Source: Marivibrio halodurans (GTDB lineage: Bacteria; Pseudomonadota; Alphaproteobacteria; UBA8366; Aestuariispiraceae). Taken from it: a stretch of 64,000 nucleotides of DNA. The stretch covers positions 1 to 64,000 of the forward strand of contig NZ_JAGMWN010000008.1 of the NCBI RefSeq assembly GCF_017963645.1, written 5' to 3'. The notes below the pieces were generated by a model. It was not told where the DNA came from, did no database searches, and worked only from the letters and a program-made list of their open reading frames with translations. How positions within the stretch are numbered: the first letter of the stretch is position 1; each line of letters starts with the position of its first letter. Below, in pieces: positions 1-9,672 of this stretch. Position numbers and translations under genes: made by a program.

Positions 1-25
1 GGCTCGCTCCTTCCTTCTTTGGATA

Positions 26-48
26 CCGACATCTTAAACAGATGTCGG
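26..48 (-). terminator. Perfect 9-bp hairpin near window start
   Basis: CCGACATCT and AGATGTCGG form a perfect 9-bp stem with a 5-nt loop. It lies about 50 bp downstream of the small minus-strand gene ending at 100. There is no T-tract on either side, so it may be only a weak terminator or an RNA-stabilising hairpin. Confidence 0.3.
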
Positions 49-99
49 CGGGAGGGGCGGGCCATCCATAAAGGGGGACGTCTTGAGGCCTCGGGTCGC

Positions 100-255
100 T
101 TAAAGAATGTAGGTCGTGACGCCGAGGAGGATACAGAGAAGCATGGCGACCATGCCGGCAAGGGTCGCAACCCGACTGGCGGTCGGGTGATCCTTGCATG
201 CATCGCCCGCCGCCCAACTGACGGCATCATGCGTGATCCAGCGCAACGATCTCAT
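100..255 (-). CDS. Small single-pass membrane protein, unknown function
   Basis: Predicts a 51-residue protein with a polar N-terminal half and a hydrophobic C-terminal segment (about residues 29-51, ending GVTTYIL) that should span the membrane once. The start at 255 is preferred over an in-frame ATG at 285 because an AGAGGAAG ribosome binding site sits six bases ahead of it. I recognise no family. It has its own gene-sized space on the same strand as moaB, upstream of which nothing else competes, so it is probably real, but a protein this short cannot be assigned a role. Confidence 0.5.
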   Translation of the reverse strand: MRSLRWITHDAVSWAAGDACKDHPTASRVATLAGMVAMLLCILLGVTTYIL

Positions 256-367
256 GGCACGCTTCCTCTCTTCACACGCCATCATATCGGGCGAGATGCG
301 CGCCTGTGCAATTCAATGCCGTCCCCTCGCGCTTCCGGGGATGCTTACCCGGTCCGTGCCGGCCGGC

Positions 368-895
368 CTATCGCTCCCGCAGGCGCGGCATCAGTTCCAC
401 GAAATTGCAGGGGCGGAAGCGGATGTCGAGCTGGTGATGCAGAATCTCGTCCCAGCCGTCCTTGCAGGCACCGGTGGAGCCGGGCAGGGCGAAGAGATAG
501 GTGCCGCCGGCGAGGACGGCCATGGCGCGGCTCTGGATCGTGGAGGGGCCGATCTTGGCCGCGGAAATCCAGCGGAAATATTCGCCGAAGCCCGGAATCT
601 CCTTCTCCGCGACGCGCTGGAACGCCTCCGGCGTCACGTCGCGGCCGGTCAGGCCGGTGCCGCCGGTGGTGATGACGCAATCGACGCCCGTGTCCGCGAT
701 CCAATGTTCTAGCTTGGCGACGATCGCATCGGCGTCGTCCTTCACGATGGCCCGGTCGGCGAGGACATGGCCGTCGGCGCGCAGCCGGTCGACCAGCGTT
801 TCGCCCGACCGGTCGTTCGCCAGATCACGCGTGTCGGAGACGGTCAGGATCGCGATATGGACCGGCTTGAAGGGGCGGCTCTGGTCAATCGCCAT
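368..895 (-). CDS. moaB: Molybdenum cofactor biosynthesis protein MoaB
   Basis: 175-residue MoaB/MogA-family protein, which adenylylates molybdopterin before metal insertion or plays a related part in molybdenum cofactor assembly in the cytosol. The family signatures are present: a TGGTG loop at residues 77-81 followed by TGRDVTPEA, and PGSTGACK at 138-145, which bind the pterin pyrophosphate. The length matches MoaB rather than the longer MoeA fusions. It follows the lytic transglycosylase on the same strand with 60 bp between them, with no obvious functional link. An AGGAAGG motif lies 12 bases before the ATG. Whether the enzyme is MoaB or MogA in function cannot be told from sequence alone. 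Confidence 0.9.
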   Translation of the reverse strand: MAIDQSRPFKPVHIAILTVSDTRDLANDRSGETLVDRLRADGHVLADRAIVKDDADAIVAKLEHWIADTGVDCVITTGGTGLTGRDVTPEAFQRVAEKEIPGFGEYFRWISAAKIGPSTIQSRAMAVLAGGTYLFALPGSTGACKDGWDEILHHQLDIRFRPCNFVELMPRLRER

Positions 896-955
896 GGAAC
901 GCGGAACCTTCCTCGGTCGAAAGATCGGGCGGACGGGGCGGGCGGGCGCGATCGT

Positions 956-2926
956 TCATTCCACGGCGATCGCCTGCTCCGCCACCTCGGCATCGTCGAG
1001 AGTCATATAGATCGGCCAGGCGCCGCCGATCAAGGCGTCGAGGGTCGGCGAGGCCTGGCCCAGCCGGTGCCGGTAGACCCAGAGATTGGCCATGACATGC
1101 TCGACATAGTCGCGCGTCTCGCGCGAGGGCAGGCTCTCGATGAAAAGCAGCGGATCGCCGTCATAGTCGATACGCTCGCGCCATTTGTTGAGATTACCGG
1201 GTCCCGCGTTATAGGCGGCGGCGGCATAGAACAGATTGCCCTCGATGGAGGGATCGCCCATCAGCATGCGGATATAGCGCTGGCCGAGCGAAAGGTTCAG
1301 CGACGGCTCATAGAGCGCCGCGCGCTTGACGCCGCGATAGCGTTCTCCCGCCACCCATCCGGCGGTCGCCGGCATGAGCTGCATCAGGCCGCGTGCCCCG
1401 GCGTAGCTCTTGGCGCGGGCGCGGAACCGGCTTTCCTGCCGCACGAAAGCGTAGATCAGCGCGCGATCCACGCTGAACCCGTCCATCGGCCGCCATCCCG
1501 GCAGCGGATAGAGCGCGGCGTCCAGCCATGCCCCGTCGGCTTCCGCCATGTCGCGGCCGACGCGATAGGCCAGGTCGGCGAGCCCGGCCGCGTCCGCGAA
1601 GGCCAGCAATGTGTTGGCCATCGCCGGCGGCAGCGCATCGGTGAAGCGGCGAAGCTCCCCGTCGGCGCGCTCGGTCTGGCCGACCTCGATCAGCGCGATC
1701 GCGCGCCGCGCGGCCGGGATGCGTGTCAGCAACTCCACCTCGTCCTTGCCCAGGGCGGGTAGCGAGAAATCCAGCGCCGGTTGCTTGCCGAGCGACCGCG
1801 TGGCGAGCAGCCCATAGAAGCTTCGCGGAACCTCGGCCGCGTGGCTCAGCATCGGGTTGACCTGTTCCGGCATGCCGCCGACGAGCGCCGCGCGCGCCGC
1901 CCAATAGCCGCCCGCCGCCCGGTCCCATCGCGCCGCCGAGGGCGAGTGGGCAAGACCCGAGAACAGATCGAAGGCGGTTTCATATTTCCCGGCGCGCCAT
2001 GCCGCGAGACCGCCCCACCATTGGGCCAGCGCGGCCCCGTCGGGGGAAAGGCTTTCCGCGCGCTCCGCCACCGCGATCGCCTCCGCGTCCTTGTGGTAGC
2101 GGAAATAGCCGCGCGCGACCACGCCGAGGCTTTCGGCGAAGGCGGCCGGCGTGAAGAGGTCCCGGTACTTCGGCTGATCCAGATAGTCCAGCGAATGGGT
2201 GACCGATCCGCGCTGCACCCAACGGCGGATCTGATATTGCGCCTTGCGGATTTGGCCGCGTTCCCAGCCCGACTTCCCGGCGAGTGGGTCCGGTCCCGTC
2301 AGGCGGCGCGCCGCCTGCCCCTCGGGCATCTCCGGAATGCCGATACGCTCTATCCCCGGTAACGAGACGGAGCGCGGCTTCTCCGGCCATTTGTAGTTGG
2401 GCGGCCGACGCTTGAGGGCGAGGCGGTAAATCCGTTGCGCCCCCGGGTGGTCGGCATACTCGGCCATCCAGCCCTTGAGTTCCAGATAGGTGGACCGCCA
2501 AGCGGTGGGGTGCATATAGCGCTGGAACAGCACATGCCCCATCAGCAGATCGTCGTCCAGGGTGGCGATCAGTCGATCGGCCTCCTGCATCCGGCCGGCA
2601 TTCTGCAAGTCGAAGATTCGGGCGTAGCGCGTCCTGTCCTCGTCGCCCAGAATATCGGGAAGCTTGGCATGGCCGCTCGCGGTCCCTTCGGCGCGCTCGC
2701 CGTTCGTGAAACGGCCGGGAAGCAGGGCGGCGCTCTCGGTCTGGGGCGGATCGATCTCGAACCGGTTGGAGAGGTCGTCGGCGACGGCCGGCCTCGGTTC
2801 CGTGGCCGTGGCCAGGAATAGACCGATGGCGGCGACCGCGCCCAGGCGCAACGCCACGCGCGCGCCCCTAACGGCCAGCACGCGGCGGGACCGCGCGGCG
2901 ACGAAGCCGGAACGAATGGAAGGCAC
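956..2926 (-). CDS. slt: Soluble lytic murein transglycosylase (Slt70 type)
   Basis: Exo-lytic transglycosylase of the periplasm that cleaves peptidoglycan glycan strands to form 1,6-anhydromuramyl products. About 656 residues: a hydrophobic signal segment (roughly residues 20-50, ending AVA), a long helical solenoid region, and a C-terminal goose-lysozyme-like domain with catalytic Glu at about residue 498 in the RQESRF motif, then GLMQLMPATA and AYNAGPGN. I chose the GTG at 2926 because AGGGG lies 10 bases ahead of it; the frame stays open to a TTG at 3040, but that has no ribosome binding site and would push the signal peptide far inward. The family assignment is firm; the start is moderately sure. 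Confidence 0.88.
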   Translation of the reverse strand: MPSIRSGFVAARSRRVLAVRGARVALRLGAVAAIGLFLATATEPRPAVADDLSNRFEIDPPQTESAALLPGRFTNGERAEGTASGHAKLPDILGDEDRTRYARIFDLQNAGRMQEADRLIATLDDDLLMGHVLFQRYMHPTAWRSTYLELKGWMAEYADHPGAQRIYRLALKRRPPNYKWPEKPRSVSLPGIERIGIPEMPEGQAARRLTGPDPLAGKSGWERGQIRKAQYQIRRWVQRGSVTHSLDYLDQPKYRDLFTPAAFAESLGVVARGYFRYHKDAEAIAVAERAESLSPDGAALAQWWGGLAAWRAGKYETAFDLFSGLAHSPSAARWDRAAGGYWAARAALVGGMPEQVNPMLSHAAEVPRSFYGLLATRSLGKQPALDFSLPALGKDEVELLTRIPAARRAIALIEVGQTERADGELRRFTDALPPAMANTLLAFADAAGLADLAYRVGRDMAEADGAWLDAALYPLPGWRPMDGFSVDRALIYAFVRQESRFRARAKSYAGARGLMQLMPATAGWVAGERYRGVKRAALYEPSLNLSLGQRYIRMLMGDPSIEGNLFYAAAAYNAGPGNLNKWRERIDYDGDPLLFIESLPSRETRDYVEHVMANLWVYRHRLGQASPTLDALIGGAWPIYMTLDDAEVAEQAIAVE

Positions 2927-3207
2927 TGAAACTTGTCCCCTCAAATCTCGTATTTCGGCCAGTGCGCGAAACGGCAAAATGCCTTCATGCACGAGCCAAA
3001 AAACCGCCACAAATTTAGGTGAAAGCCCGCGCTTATACAAGCGGCCCCGGGTCGTTCCAAGATCGATCGGGGGGAATGTGGGCTGGACGCGCCTATCCCG
3101 TTGGTGCCGGAAGGGGGCGATTGGGCGGATTCTTGAGGGCAGGCTGTTCGGGGGGGCAGGCTGTTCCGGCCAGGCTTTTCCTTGCCGGAAGCGGGCGCCG
3201 CGATATG

Positions 3208-4170
3208 TCAGCCGTTCGGTGTGTCCGCCGTATCCCCGTCGATCAGATCCAGGTCCCGCATTCGGCGCTGCAGTGACAAGAGATCGCGCCAGGCAAGGCG
3301 CTTCATCGCCGGGCTGCGCAGCAGATAGGCCGGATGGAAGGTCGCCAGGGCCGGAAGCGTTCCGACCTCTCCGCCCGCGTCATAGTCGAACCACCGGCCG
3401 CGCAACTTGGTGATTCCCTGTTCGGTGCCGAGGAGCGATTTAGCCGACTTTCCCCCGACGAGCAGCAGGATCTTCGGCCGGACGAGTTGGATGTGCCGCG
3501 CGATGAAGGGGCGGCAGGCGGCGACCTCCGCGTCGGTCGGCGTCCGGTTCCCCGGCGGCCGCCAATAGAGCACGTTGGTGATGTAGAACCGCTCCCGGTT
3601 CAAGCCGATGAAACCCATCATGCGGTCGAGCAATTGGCCGGAAACGCCGACGAAGGGCTTGCCCTGCATGTCCTCGTCGCGTCCCGGCGCCTCGCCGATC
3701 AGCATCACGTCGGCGGCGGGGTTGCCGTCGCCGAAAACGAGGTTCGTCGCCGTTTGCTTGAGTGGACAGCCGTCGAAGGATTCAAGGGCCGCGCGCAATT
3801 CCTCCAGCGTTCCGCAAGCGCCGGCCGCGCGGTTTCCAAGGGCCGCCGCCTCGGCGGCGCCAAGGGGAGCGTCCTCCGACGTTTGCCCCCGCGCCGTGGG
3901 GGAGGGCGTCCTTGGGGAAGCGGGCGCCTTGGATGGTGGCGGGGAGGGATGGGGCGCGGGCGTCGCCGCCGCGGGGCGTCGGCGGGCGGCGGCCGCGGCC
4001 TCGCTCGCCGCGAAACGGTCGAGGGGGGCGGTTCCCGTCGCTTCGTCCGCGCCCATCGCGATCTGCCAGGCGAGCATGGAGAGCGCCGCCTCCCGCGCCG
4101 CCCCCGTCAGGGGGGGCGCATCGAAGGATGCCACGTCGCTTTCCCGCATGTTCTGGTCGTCGCCGGTCAT
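3208..4170 (-). CDS. Uracil-DNA glycosylase, family 4-like
   Basis: 320-residue base-excision repair enzyme that removes uracil from DNA. A Pro/Ala-rich N-terminal linker (about residues 1-110) precedes the catalytic domain, which shows the GEAPG water-activating motif, [13 protein letters not shown] and the HPAYLLR motif near the C-terminus. Classical family-4 enzymes hold a 4Fe-4S cluster with four cysteines, the first two as C-x2-C. Here only one cysteine of that pair (GCPLK) is seen, plus one in the ACRPF segment, so the cluster may be absent, as in some described alphaproteobacterial relatives. The gene is divergent from the ETF-QO gene across a 140-bp gap that must hold both promoters. 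Confidence 0.88.
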   Translation of the reverse strand: MTGDDQNMRESDVASFDAPPLTGAAREAALSMLAWQIAMGADEATGTAPLDRFAASEAAAAARRRPAAATPAPHPSPPPSKAPASPRTPSPTARGQTSEDAPLGAAEAAALGNRAAGACGTLEELRAALESFDGCPLKQTATNLVFGDGNPAADVMLIGEAPGRDEDMQGKPFVGVSGQLLDRMMGFIGLNRERFYITNVLYWRPPGNRTPTDAEVAACRPFIARHIQLVRPKILLLVGGKSAKSLLGTEQGITKLRGRWFDYDAGGEVGTLPALATFHPAYLLRSPAMKRLAWRDLLSLQRRMRDLDLIDGDTADTPNG

Positions 4171-4310
4171 TGTCGCGTTCGGCTCGGTCTATAGGGTGGT
4201 GCGCGAACACAAGCCTAGCACGGCGCATCTTGGAACCGCATCCGGGTTCGTCTAGAACGTGGGCTGGATAGAGACAAGGGATCATCCGGGATTATCGGGG
4301 AAGTATCGAG

Positions 4311-5969
4311 ATGAGCGAGTCCGCCGAACGCGAAAGCATGGAATATGACGTCGTCATCGTCGGCGCCGGTCCCGCCGGACTGGCGACAGCGATCCGGCTG
4401 AAGCAGCTCGAACAGGAGACGGGTCGGGAGATCGCCGTGTGCGTCCTGGAAAAGGCGGGCGAGGTCGGCGCGCACATTCTATCCGGCGCCGTGCTGGAGC
4501 CGCGCTCGCTGTTCGAATTGCTGCCGAACGCGATCGAGGACGGCGCGCCGCTCGACACGCCGGCGAAGGAGGACACGTTTCTCTATCTGACGGAGAAGGG
4601 CTCGCTGAAGCTGCCGACCCCGCCACAGATGCAGAATCACGGTAATTACATCATCTCGCTCGGTAATCTCTGCCGCTGGCTGGGGGAGCAGGCGGAGGCC
4701 CTGGGCGTCGAGATCTATCCGGGCTTCGCGGCGGCCGAGGTGCTCTATCACGACGACGGCTCGGTGAAGGGTGTCGCGACCGGCGACATGGGCGTCACCA
4801 AGGATGGCGAGAAAGGCCCGATGTATCAGCCGGGTATGGAGTTGCATGCGGCCCAGACCGTCTTCGCGGAAGGCTGTCGCGGTCATCTCGGCAAGGAATT
4901 GCTTCGGCGCTTCCAACTTCGCGAGGAAGGCCGGTTCCAGACCTACGGCATCGGCATGAAGGAGTTGTGGGAGGTTTCGCCGGAGAAATCCAAGCCCGGT
5001 TCGATCGTTCATACCTGCGGCTGGCCGATGGACAGCAAGACCTATGGCGGTTCCTTCCTTTATCACCTGGAGGGCAACCTGGTCTCGGTCGGCTATGTGA
5101 TCGGGTTGGATTACGAGAATCCCTACCTCTATCCCTATATGGAATTCCAGCGCTTCAAGCATCATCCGGAGATCGCCAAGGTGCTGGAAGGCGGGCGTCG
5201 CCTGTCCTATGGCGCCCGTGCGCTCAACGAGGGCGGCTGGCAATCGGTGCCGAAACTGACCTTCCCGGGCGGCGTGCTGGTCGGGTGCGAGGCCGGTTTC
5301 CTCAACGTGCCGAAGATCAAGGGCACGCACACCGCGATGAAGTCCGGCATGGTCGCGGCCGAAACGCTGTTCGCCGCGTTGAAGCCCGCGGAGGAGGGGG
5401 CGGACTCCCCGCGCGAGGTCGTCGCCTTCGAGGAGGCGATGAAGAAGAGCTGGGTCTGGGACGAGCTTTATAAGGTCCGCAACGTGCGCCCGGCCTTCAA
5501 ATGGGGGTTGTTCGCCGCGATCGCCTATTCCGCGCTGGATACCGTCATCCTGCGGGGCAAGGCGCCCTGGACGTTGAAGCATCACGGGCCCGACCACGCG
5601 GTTCTGAAACCCGCCGCCCAGTGCGAGAAGATCGACTATCCGAAGCCGGACGGCGTGCTCAGCTTCGACCGGCTGACCAACGTGTCCTTCACCAATACCA
5701 ATCACGAGGAGGATCAGCCCTGCCACCTGACCCTCAAGGACGCGTCGGTACCGATCGAGCGGAACCTGCCGGAATTCGACGAGCCGGCGCAGCGCTATTG
5801 CCCGGCCGGCGTCTATGAGGTGGTACGGGACGATTCCGGCGCGCCTGCCTTCCAGATCAACGCGCAGAACTGCATCCACTGCAAGACGTGCGACATCAAG
5901 GACCCGGCCCAGAACATCCACTGGGTCACGCCTCAGGGCGGCGAGGGGCCGGTCTACGCCAACATGTAA
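4311..5969 (+). CDS. Electron transfer flavoprotein-ubiquinone oxidoreductase
   Basis: 552-residue monotopic membrane flavoprotein that passes electrons from ETF (fed by acyl-CoA and other dehydrogenases) to ubiquinone. An N-terminal FAD-binding Rossmann motif ([12 protein letters not shown], residues about 14-25) opens the protein, and the C-terminus carries the 4Fe-4S ligands, a lone Cys in YCPAGVYE and the trio in NCIHCKTC. Length is normal for the bacterial family. It stands alone; the ETF subunits are not in this window. No good terminator was seen in the 218 bp that follow. Confidence 0.95.
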   Translation: MSESAERESMEYDVVIVGAGPAGLATAIRLKQLEQETGREIAVCVLEKAGEVGAHILSGAVLEPRSLFELLPNAIEDGAPLDTPAKEDTFLYLTEKGSLKLPTPPQMQNHGNYIISLGNLCRWLGEQAEALGVEIYPGFAAAEVLYHDDGSVKGVATGDMGVTKDGEKGPMYQPGMELHAAQTVFAEGCRGHLGKELLRRFQLREEGRFQTYGIGMKELWEVSPEKSKPGSIVHTCGWPMDSKTYGGSFLYHLEGNLVSVGYVIGLDYENPYLYPYMEFQRFKHHPEIAKVLEGGRRLSYGARALNEGGWQSVPKLTFPGGVLVGCEAGFLNVPKIKGTHTAMKSGMVAAETLFAALKPAEEGADSPREVVAFEEAMKKSWVWDELYKVRNVRPAFKWGLFAAIAYSALDTVILRGKAPWTLKHHGPDHAVLKPAAQCEKIDYPKPDGVLSFDRLTNVSFTNTNHEEDQPCHLTLKDASVPIERNLPEFDEPAQRYCPAGVYEVVRDDSGAPAFQINAQNCIHCKTCDIKDPAQNIHWVTPQGGEGPVYANM

Positions 5970-6112
5970 GGGACCGGACGGTTCCGATCCGATGGCGTGA
6001 ATCGTGGTCGGGGCGGAGGCGCCGCCGATCATGGGGAGCTGTGCGTGTCGCGATCCGCCGGCTGCCGGCCGGAAGACGCCGTCGCTACGGGCTTTCTACC
6101 GCGCGTTTCCTT

Positions 6113-6138
6113 GCTATATGGTTGGGCTATATGGTTGG
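6113..6138 (+). repeat. Tandem 13-bp repeat upstream of TPR gene
   Basis: GCTATATGGTTGG occurs twice back to back, 50 bp before the TPR lipoprotein start. The TATAT core may supply a duplicated -10-like element or a regulator site. No other copy was noticed in the window. Confidence 0.5.
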
Positions 6139-6187
6139 AGGCGATGGAAACGCACGACCAATCCGACAGCGCGATGGGAGCCGCCGA

Positions 6188-8143
6188 ATGATCCGAAAGC
6201 TTGGAATGAGCGTCGCCGTTCTGGCCGCCATGGCGGCGTGCGCCGGGTCGGGTCCGGTGGAGCGGGCGCTGGCTTTCGAGCGGAACGTCGGTGGCGCCGT
6301 GCCGGCGATGATCAAGGTCGCCGACGCCACGGGCCAGAGCGTGTCGGAGCTTACCGGGGCCGTCGGGGATAGTGGTTACGGCGCCTATCTCGCCGGCCGG
6401 CATGCCGAGGGGATGAGCGATTTCGGCGCGGCGGCGACGTTGCTGGACCGGGTGCTGGAAGAGAATCCGGAGGACCCGCGCCTGATCCGCCGGGCCTTTC
6501 TGGCCAATGTGAATGCCGGGCGTTTCGAGCGCGCGGTCGAACTGGCCCGGAAGATCGATTCGCAAAGCCCCATCGGCATGGGGCTCGCCACCTTGATCGA
6601 GAGCGCGGACGCGTTGAAACGTGGCGACTATGCCGAGGCCGCGCGCCTCGCCGATGCGGCGGAGCGGACGGGGCTGTCGCGCTATGCCGCGCCGATCTTC
6701 GCGGCCTGGGCGCGCGCCGCCGCGGGCGAGACGGACGCCGCGATCGAGGCGCTGTCGGAGATCGATGCCGATAGCGGTTTCGGTCCATTACTGGCGCTGC
6801 ATACCGGATTGATCCAGAAGCAGGCGGGACGTCTCGATGCGGCACTGCGGACCCTGACGCCGGTCATGCCGGACTCGGTTGGGCCGGACTCGGTCGGGCC
6901 GGATTCCTCGCCGACCGATGAGGCCCCGACCGACGGCGCCCAGACGAATGGGGGGGACGATGCCGCCGGTTCGGATATGGGCGGAGAGGGCGAGGCCGCC
7001 GCGCGTGCCGAGGCGGTGGCGCGCATGCCGGTACGCATGGTGCGCGCCTATGCCCGTGTTCGTCTGGCGAACGGCGCCCCGGCGGCGGAAGTTCTCGCCA
7101 TGATGCGTGACTACGACGGCGCGAATCCCGGCGTCACGATCATCGAGCGCGATATCGCCGCGCTGGAGGCCGATGGGACGCTGGAGGATCTCGTCGTCGG
7201 CCCGGCGGCGGGTGTCGCCGAGGGGCTCTATCACCTCGCCTCCAGCGTTCAGCGGCAGGCGGAGGGCATCGCGCTCGGCTATGGCCGGCTCGCCGTCTTC
7301 CTCGATCCGGGGATGGAGCTTTCCCGTCTACTCGTGTCGGAAATCCTGGAATCCCGGGGGCGTCACGCGGAGGCGATCGAGGAACTCAGGATGGTGCCGG
7401 AAAGCTCCGACTATGCCTGGTCGGCGCAGCTCGCGGTCGCGGATAATCTGATCGAACTCGACCGCGATGCCGAGGCGGCGGCGCATCTGGAACGGATGGC
7501 GACGACGCGCCCGGACGATATCGACGCGCTGATGAAGCTCGGCTATCTGATGCGCCTGCGCGAACGGTTCGACGAGGGGGCGGACGTCTATGCCCGCGTC
7601 CTCGACCGGATCGAGACGATCCGGCCGGAACATTGGCTCGTTCTCTATTATCGCGGCATCACGCTGGAACGCACCGACCGCTGGCCCGAGGCGGAGGACG
7701 CCTTCCTCAAGGCGTTGGACCTGAAGCCGGGCGACCCGTACGTCCTCAACTATCTCGGCTATAGCTGGGTCGATAAGGGCATGAACATCGATCGCGCCAA
7801 GGAGATGATCCGAGACGCGGTCGCGCAGCGTCAGAACGACGGCTATATCGTCGATAGCCTGGGATGGGTTCAGTACAAGCTCGGCAATTACGAGGAGGCC
7901 GTGCGCCATCTGGAACGCGCGGTCCAACTTCGCCCTCAGGACCCGGTCATCAATGATCATCTGGGCGACGCCTATTGGCGTGTCGGGCGCCGGTTGGAGG
8001 CACGCTTCCAATGGGACCGCGCGCTCAGCCTCGATCCCGACGAGGAATTGGTGGAGACCATCGACGACAAGCTCGACAGCGGCTTGGAGACCGACCCGGA
8101 ATCCGGGGTGGGCGCCGAATCGGATGGCGCCGAGGCCAATTGA
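6188..8143 (+). CDS. TPR-repeat protein, probable lipoprotein
   Basis: 651 residues. The N-terminus has a short hydrophobic stretch ending in LAAMAACAGS, an imperfect lipobox that suggests export and lipid attachment at Cys. The rest is helical tetratricopeptide-like repeats, clearest toward the C-terminus (for example the GDPYVLNYLGYSW and DGYIVDSLGWVQYKLG units). Such proteins act as scaffolds; the exact partner is unknown. A low-complexity acidic insert at about residues 228-275, including DSVGP repeated twice, interrupts the repeats. The ATG at 6188 has GGGA just upstream and starts the signal sequence; the open frame runs further upstream but without coding character. The stop overlaps a possible TTG start of ispE. 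Confidence 0.85.
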   Translation: MIRKLGMSVAVLAAMAACAGSGPVERALAFERNVGGAVPAMIKVADATGQSVSELTGAVGDSGYGAYLAGRHAEGMSDFGAAATLLDRVLEENPEDPRLIRRAFLANVNAGRFERAVELARKIDSQSPIGMGLATLIESADALKRGDYAEAARLADAAERTGLSRYAAPIFAAWARAAAGETDAAIEALSEIDADSGFGPLLALHTGLIQKQAGRLDAALRTLTPVMPDSVGPDSVGPDSSPTDEAPTDGAQTNGGDDAAGSDMGGEGEAAARAEAVARMPVRMVRAYARVRLANGAPAAEVLAMMRDYDGANPGVTIIERDIAALEADGTLEDLVVGPAAGVAEGLYHLASSVQRQAEGIALGYGRLAVFLDPGMELSRLLVSEILESRGRHAEAIEELRMVPESSDYAWSAQLAVADNLIELDRDAEAAAHLERMATTRPDDIDALMKLGYLMRLRERFDEGADVYARVLDRIETIRPEHWLVLYYRGITLERTDRWPEAEDAFLKALDLKPGDPYVLNYLGYSWVDKGMNIDRAKEMIRDAVAQRQNDGYIVDSLGWVQYKLGNYEEAVRHLERAVQLRPQDPVINDHLGDAYWRVGRRLEARFQWDRALSLDPDEELVETIDDKLDSGLETDPESGVGAESDGAEAN

Positions 8144-8154
8144 CCGGGGCGGCG

Positions 8155-9126
8155 ATGCACGACTTCGCCGCGGCGAAGCTCAACCTCACCCTTCGTATCC
8201 TCGGACGGCGGGCCGACGGGTATCATGAATTGTCCTCTCTGGTCGCGTTCGCCGATATCGGCGACCGGGTAAGCGTGGCGCCCGCCGATGCGCTGACGCT
8301 CGCGATCGACGGGCCGGCGGCGGGCGCGCTCGCCGATTTGCCGACCGACGACAATCTGGTCATGCGCGCGGCCCGGGCATTGAAGATGAAGATGGGGCAG
8401 GGGGAGACGGGCCTACCTGCCGGGGCGGCCTTGCGTCTGGAGAAGCATCTGCCGGTCGCGAGCGGGATCGGCGGCGGTTCGGCCGATGCGGCGGCCGCCT
8501 TGCGCCTGTTGTCGCGTCTGTGGAGAATCGCGCCGGACCCCGGCGGGCTGGCCCGGCTCGCGCTCGCGCTCGGCGCGGACGTGCCGGTTTGCTTGACGGG
8601 TCGGCCCGCCCGGATGGAGGGGATCGGAGAGGTCGTAACACCCGCCGGGCCGATCGCCCGTGATCCGGCGCCGGGCGTCCTGCTCGCCAATCCGGGCGTG
8701 GCGACACCGACCGGCGCGGTCTTCGCCGCGCTCGACGCTCCGACGTTCGCGCCGGACGGGGAAGGCGTGCGCCGGGACCATTGCGCGCCGCTTGGTCCCA
8801 CCCTCGACGATCTGGTCGCGGCCATATCGCCGATCGGCAATGATCTGAGCGAGGCCGCCTGCCGCGTGACGCCCGCGATCCGCCGCGTCATGCAGGCCTT
8901 GGAGATCCTGCCGGGCGTGGCCTATGCCGCCCTTTCGGGCAGCGGCGCGACGTGCTTCGCCCTGTTCCGGGACCGCGCCGCGGCGGGGCGCGCGGCCGAT
9001 ATCCTTCGCGCGGCGGAGCCCGGCTGGTGGATCGCGGCCGGCCGGCTTCTTTCCGGGGTCGAACCGGACGGTGGGCCGTTGGGGTTGGGCCGGGGGGATA
9101 TCGGCCGGGGGGAGGCGGCGCCGTGA
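8155..9126 (+). CDS. ispE: 4-diphosphocytidyl-2-C-methyl-D-erythritol kinase
   Basis: GHMP-family kinase that phosphorylates CDP-methylerythritol in the non-mevalonate isoprenoid pathway. About 323 residues, beginning with the typical AKLNLTLRILGRRADGYH segment, with the glycine-rich ATP loop PVASGIGGGSADAAAA near residues 100-115 and the C-terminal ALSGSGATCF motif. The ATG at 8155 is used; a TTG at 8140 that overlaps the TPR gene stop (TTGA) would add five residues and is a fair alternative. Slightly longer than usual, with Ala/Gly-rich C-terminal residues. Its stop overlaps the next gene start in GTGA, so ispE and the ferredoxin-like gene are co-translated. Confidence 0.93.
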   Translation: MHDFAAAKLNLTLRILGRRADGYHELSSLVAFADIGDRVSVAPADALTLAIDGPAAGALADLPTDDNLVMRAARALKMKMGQGETGLPAGAALRLEKHLPVASGIGGGSADAAAALRLLSRLWRIAPDPGGLARLALALGADVPVCLTGRPARMEGIGEVVTPAGPIARDPAPGVLLANPGVATPTGAVFAALDAPTFAPDGEGVRRDHCAPLGPTLDDLVAAISPIGNDLSEAACRVTPAIRRVMQALEILPGVAYAALSGSGATCFALFRDRAAAGRAADILRAAEPGWWIAAGRLLSGVEPDGGPLGLGRGDIGRGEAAP

Positions 9127-9476
9127 CCGGCGGCGATGCCAACGATCGCTCGCCCAGGCGACTCCTGGTCTGCGTCAATCCGGTCGGCGGCGCGAACAAA
9201 CCCTGCTGCGGCGGCGATCGCGGTTCGGAAAGCCTGGCGGCGACCCTGGAACGCGAAATCGCCGCGCGCGGCATCCGCTGCGGGCTGGCGCGCATCCATT
9301 GCCTCAACAAATGCCTGAAGGGCCCGGCGATGCGTCTCGCGCCCGGCGGCGATTTTCTTCTCGGCATGACGGCGGCGGATCTTCCGGCGCTGCTCGACCG
9401 GCTGGAAGCCGAATGCGGCACCGAGACCGGGGGCGACGCGGGCGGACTGCCGCCGGGGCTCTATCCCGGCGCCTGA
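9123..9476 (+). CDS. Thioredoxin-like 2Fe-2S ferredoxin family protein
   Basis: 117-residue small protein with a cysteine pattern of the thioredoxin-fold 2Fe-2S ferredoxins: one Cys in LLVCVNP, a CC pair eleven residues later (KPCCGG), then CLNKC. These proteins shuttle electrons or sense redox state; the partner is not known here. The GTG start at 9123 overlaps the ispE stop. Being co-translated with ispE is suggestive because the last two enzymes of the MEP pathway (IspG, IspH) are Fe-S proteins needing electron donors, but that link is only inference. Confidence 0.75.
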   Translation: MTGGDANDRSPRRLLVCVNPVGGANKPCCGGDRGSESLAATLEREIAARGIRCGLARIHCLNKCLKGPAMRLAPGGDFLLGMTAADLPALLDRLEAECGTETGGDAGGLPPGLYPGA

Positions 9477-9597
9477 CCGGAAACCTGACCCGAAGATTGG
9501 CCCGAATGCTGAATCGACCACGGGCAGGATGTCACGATCTTGCGGCCCCGGAAGCGATCCCATAGAGTGCGCGGCATTCCACGCGGCGATCCGCGAT

Positions 9598-9672
9598 TGG
9601 GGCGTAGCCAAGCGGTAAGGCAGCGGTTTTTGGTACCGCCATGCGCAGGTTCGAATCCTGCCGCCCCAGCCA
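9598..9672 (+). tRNA. tRNA-Gln (anticodon TTG), CCA encoded
   Basis: Full cloverleaf by eye: acceptor stem TGGGGCG pairs with CGCCCCA, the D-arm contains AGCGGTAAGGC, the anticodon stem GCGGT/ACCGC frames the loop TTTTGGT with anticodon TTG, and the T-arm has the GGTTCGAATCC sequence. Discriminator G and an encoded CCA end the gene at 9672. The sequence closely parallels bacterial tRNA-Gln. Confidence 0.97.
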
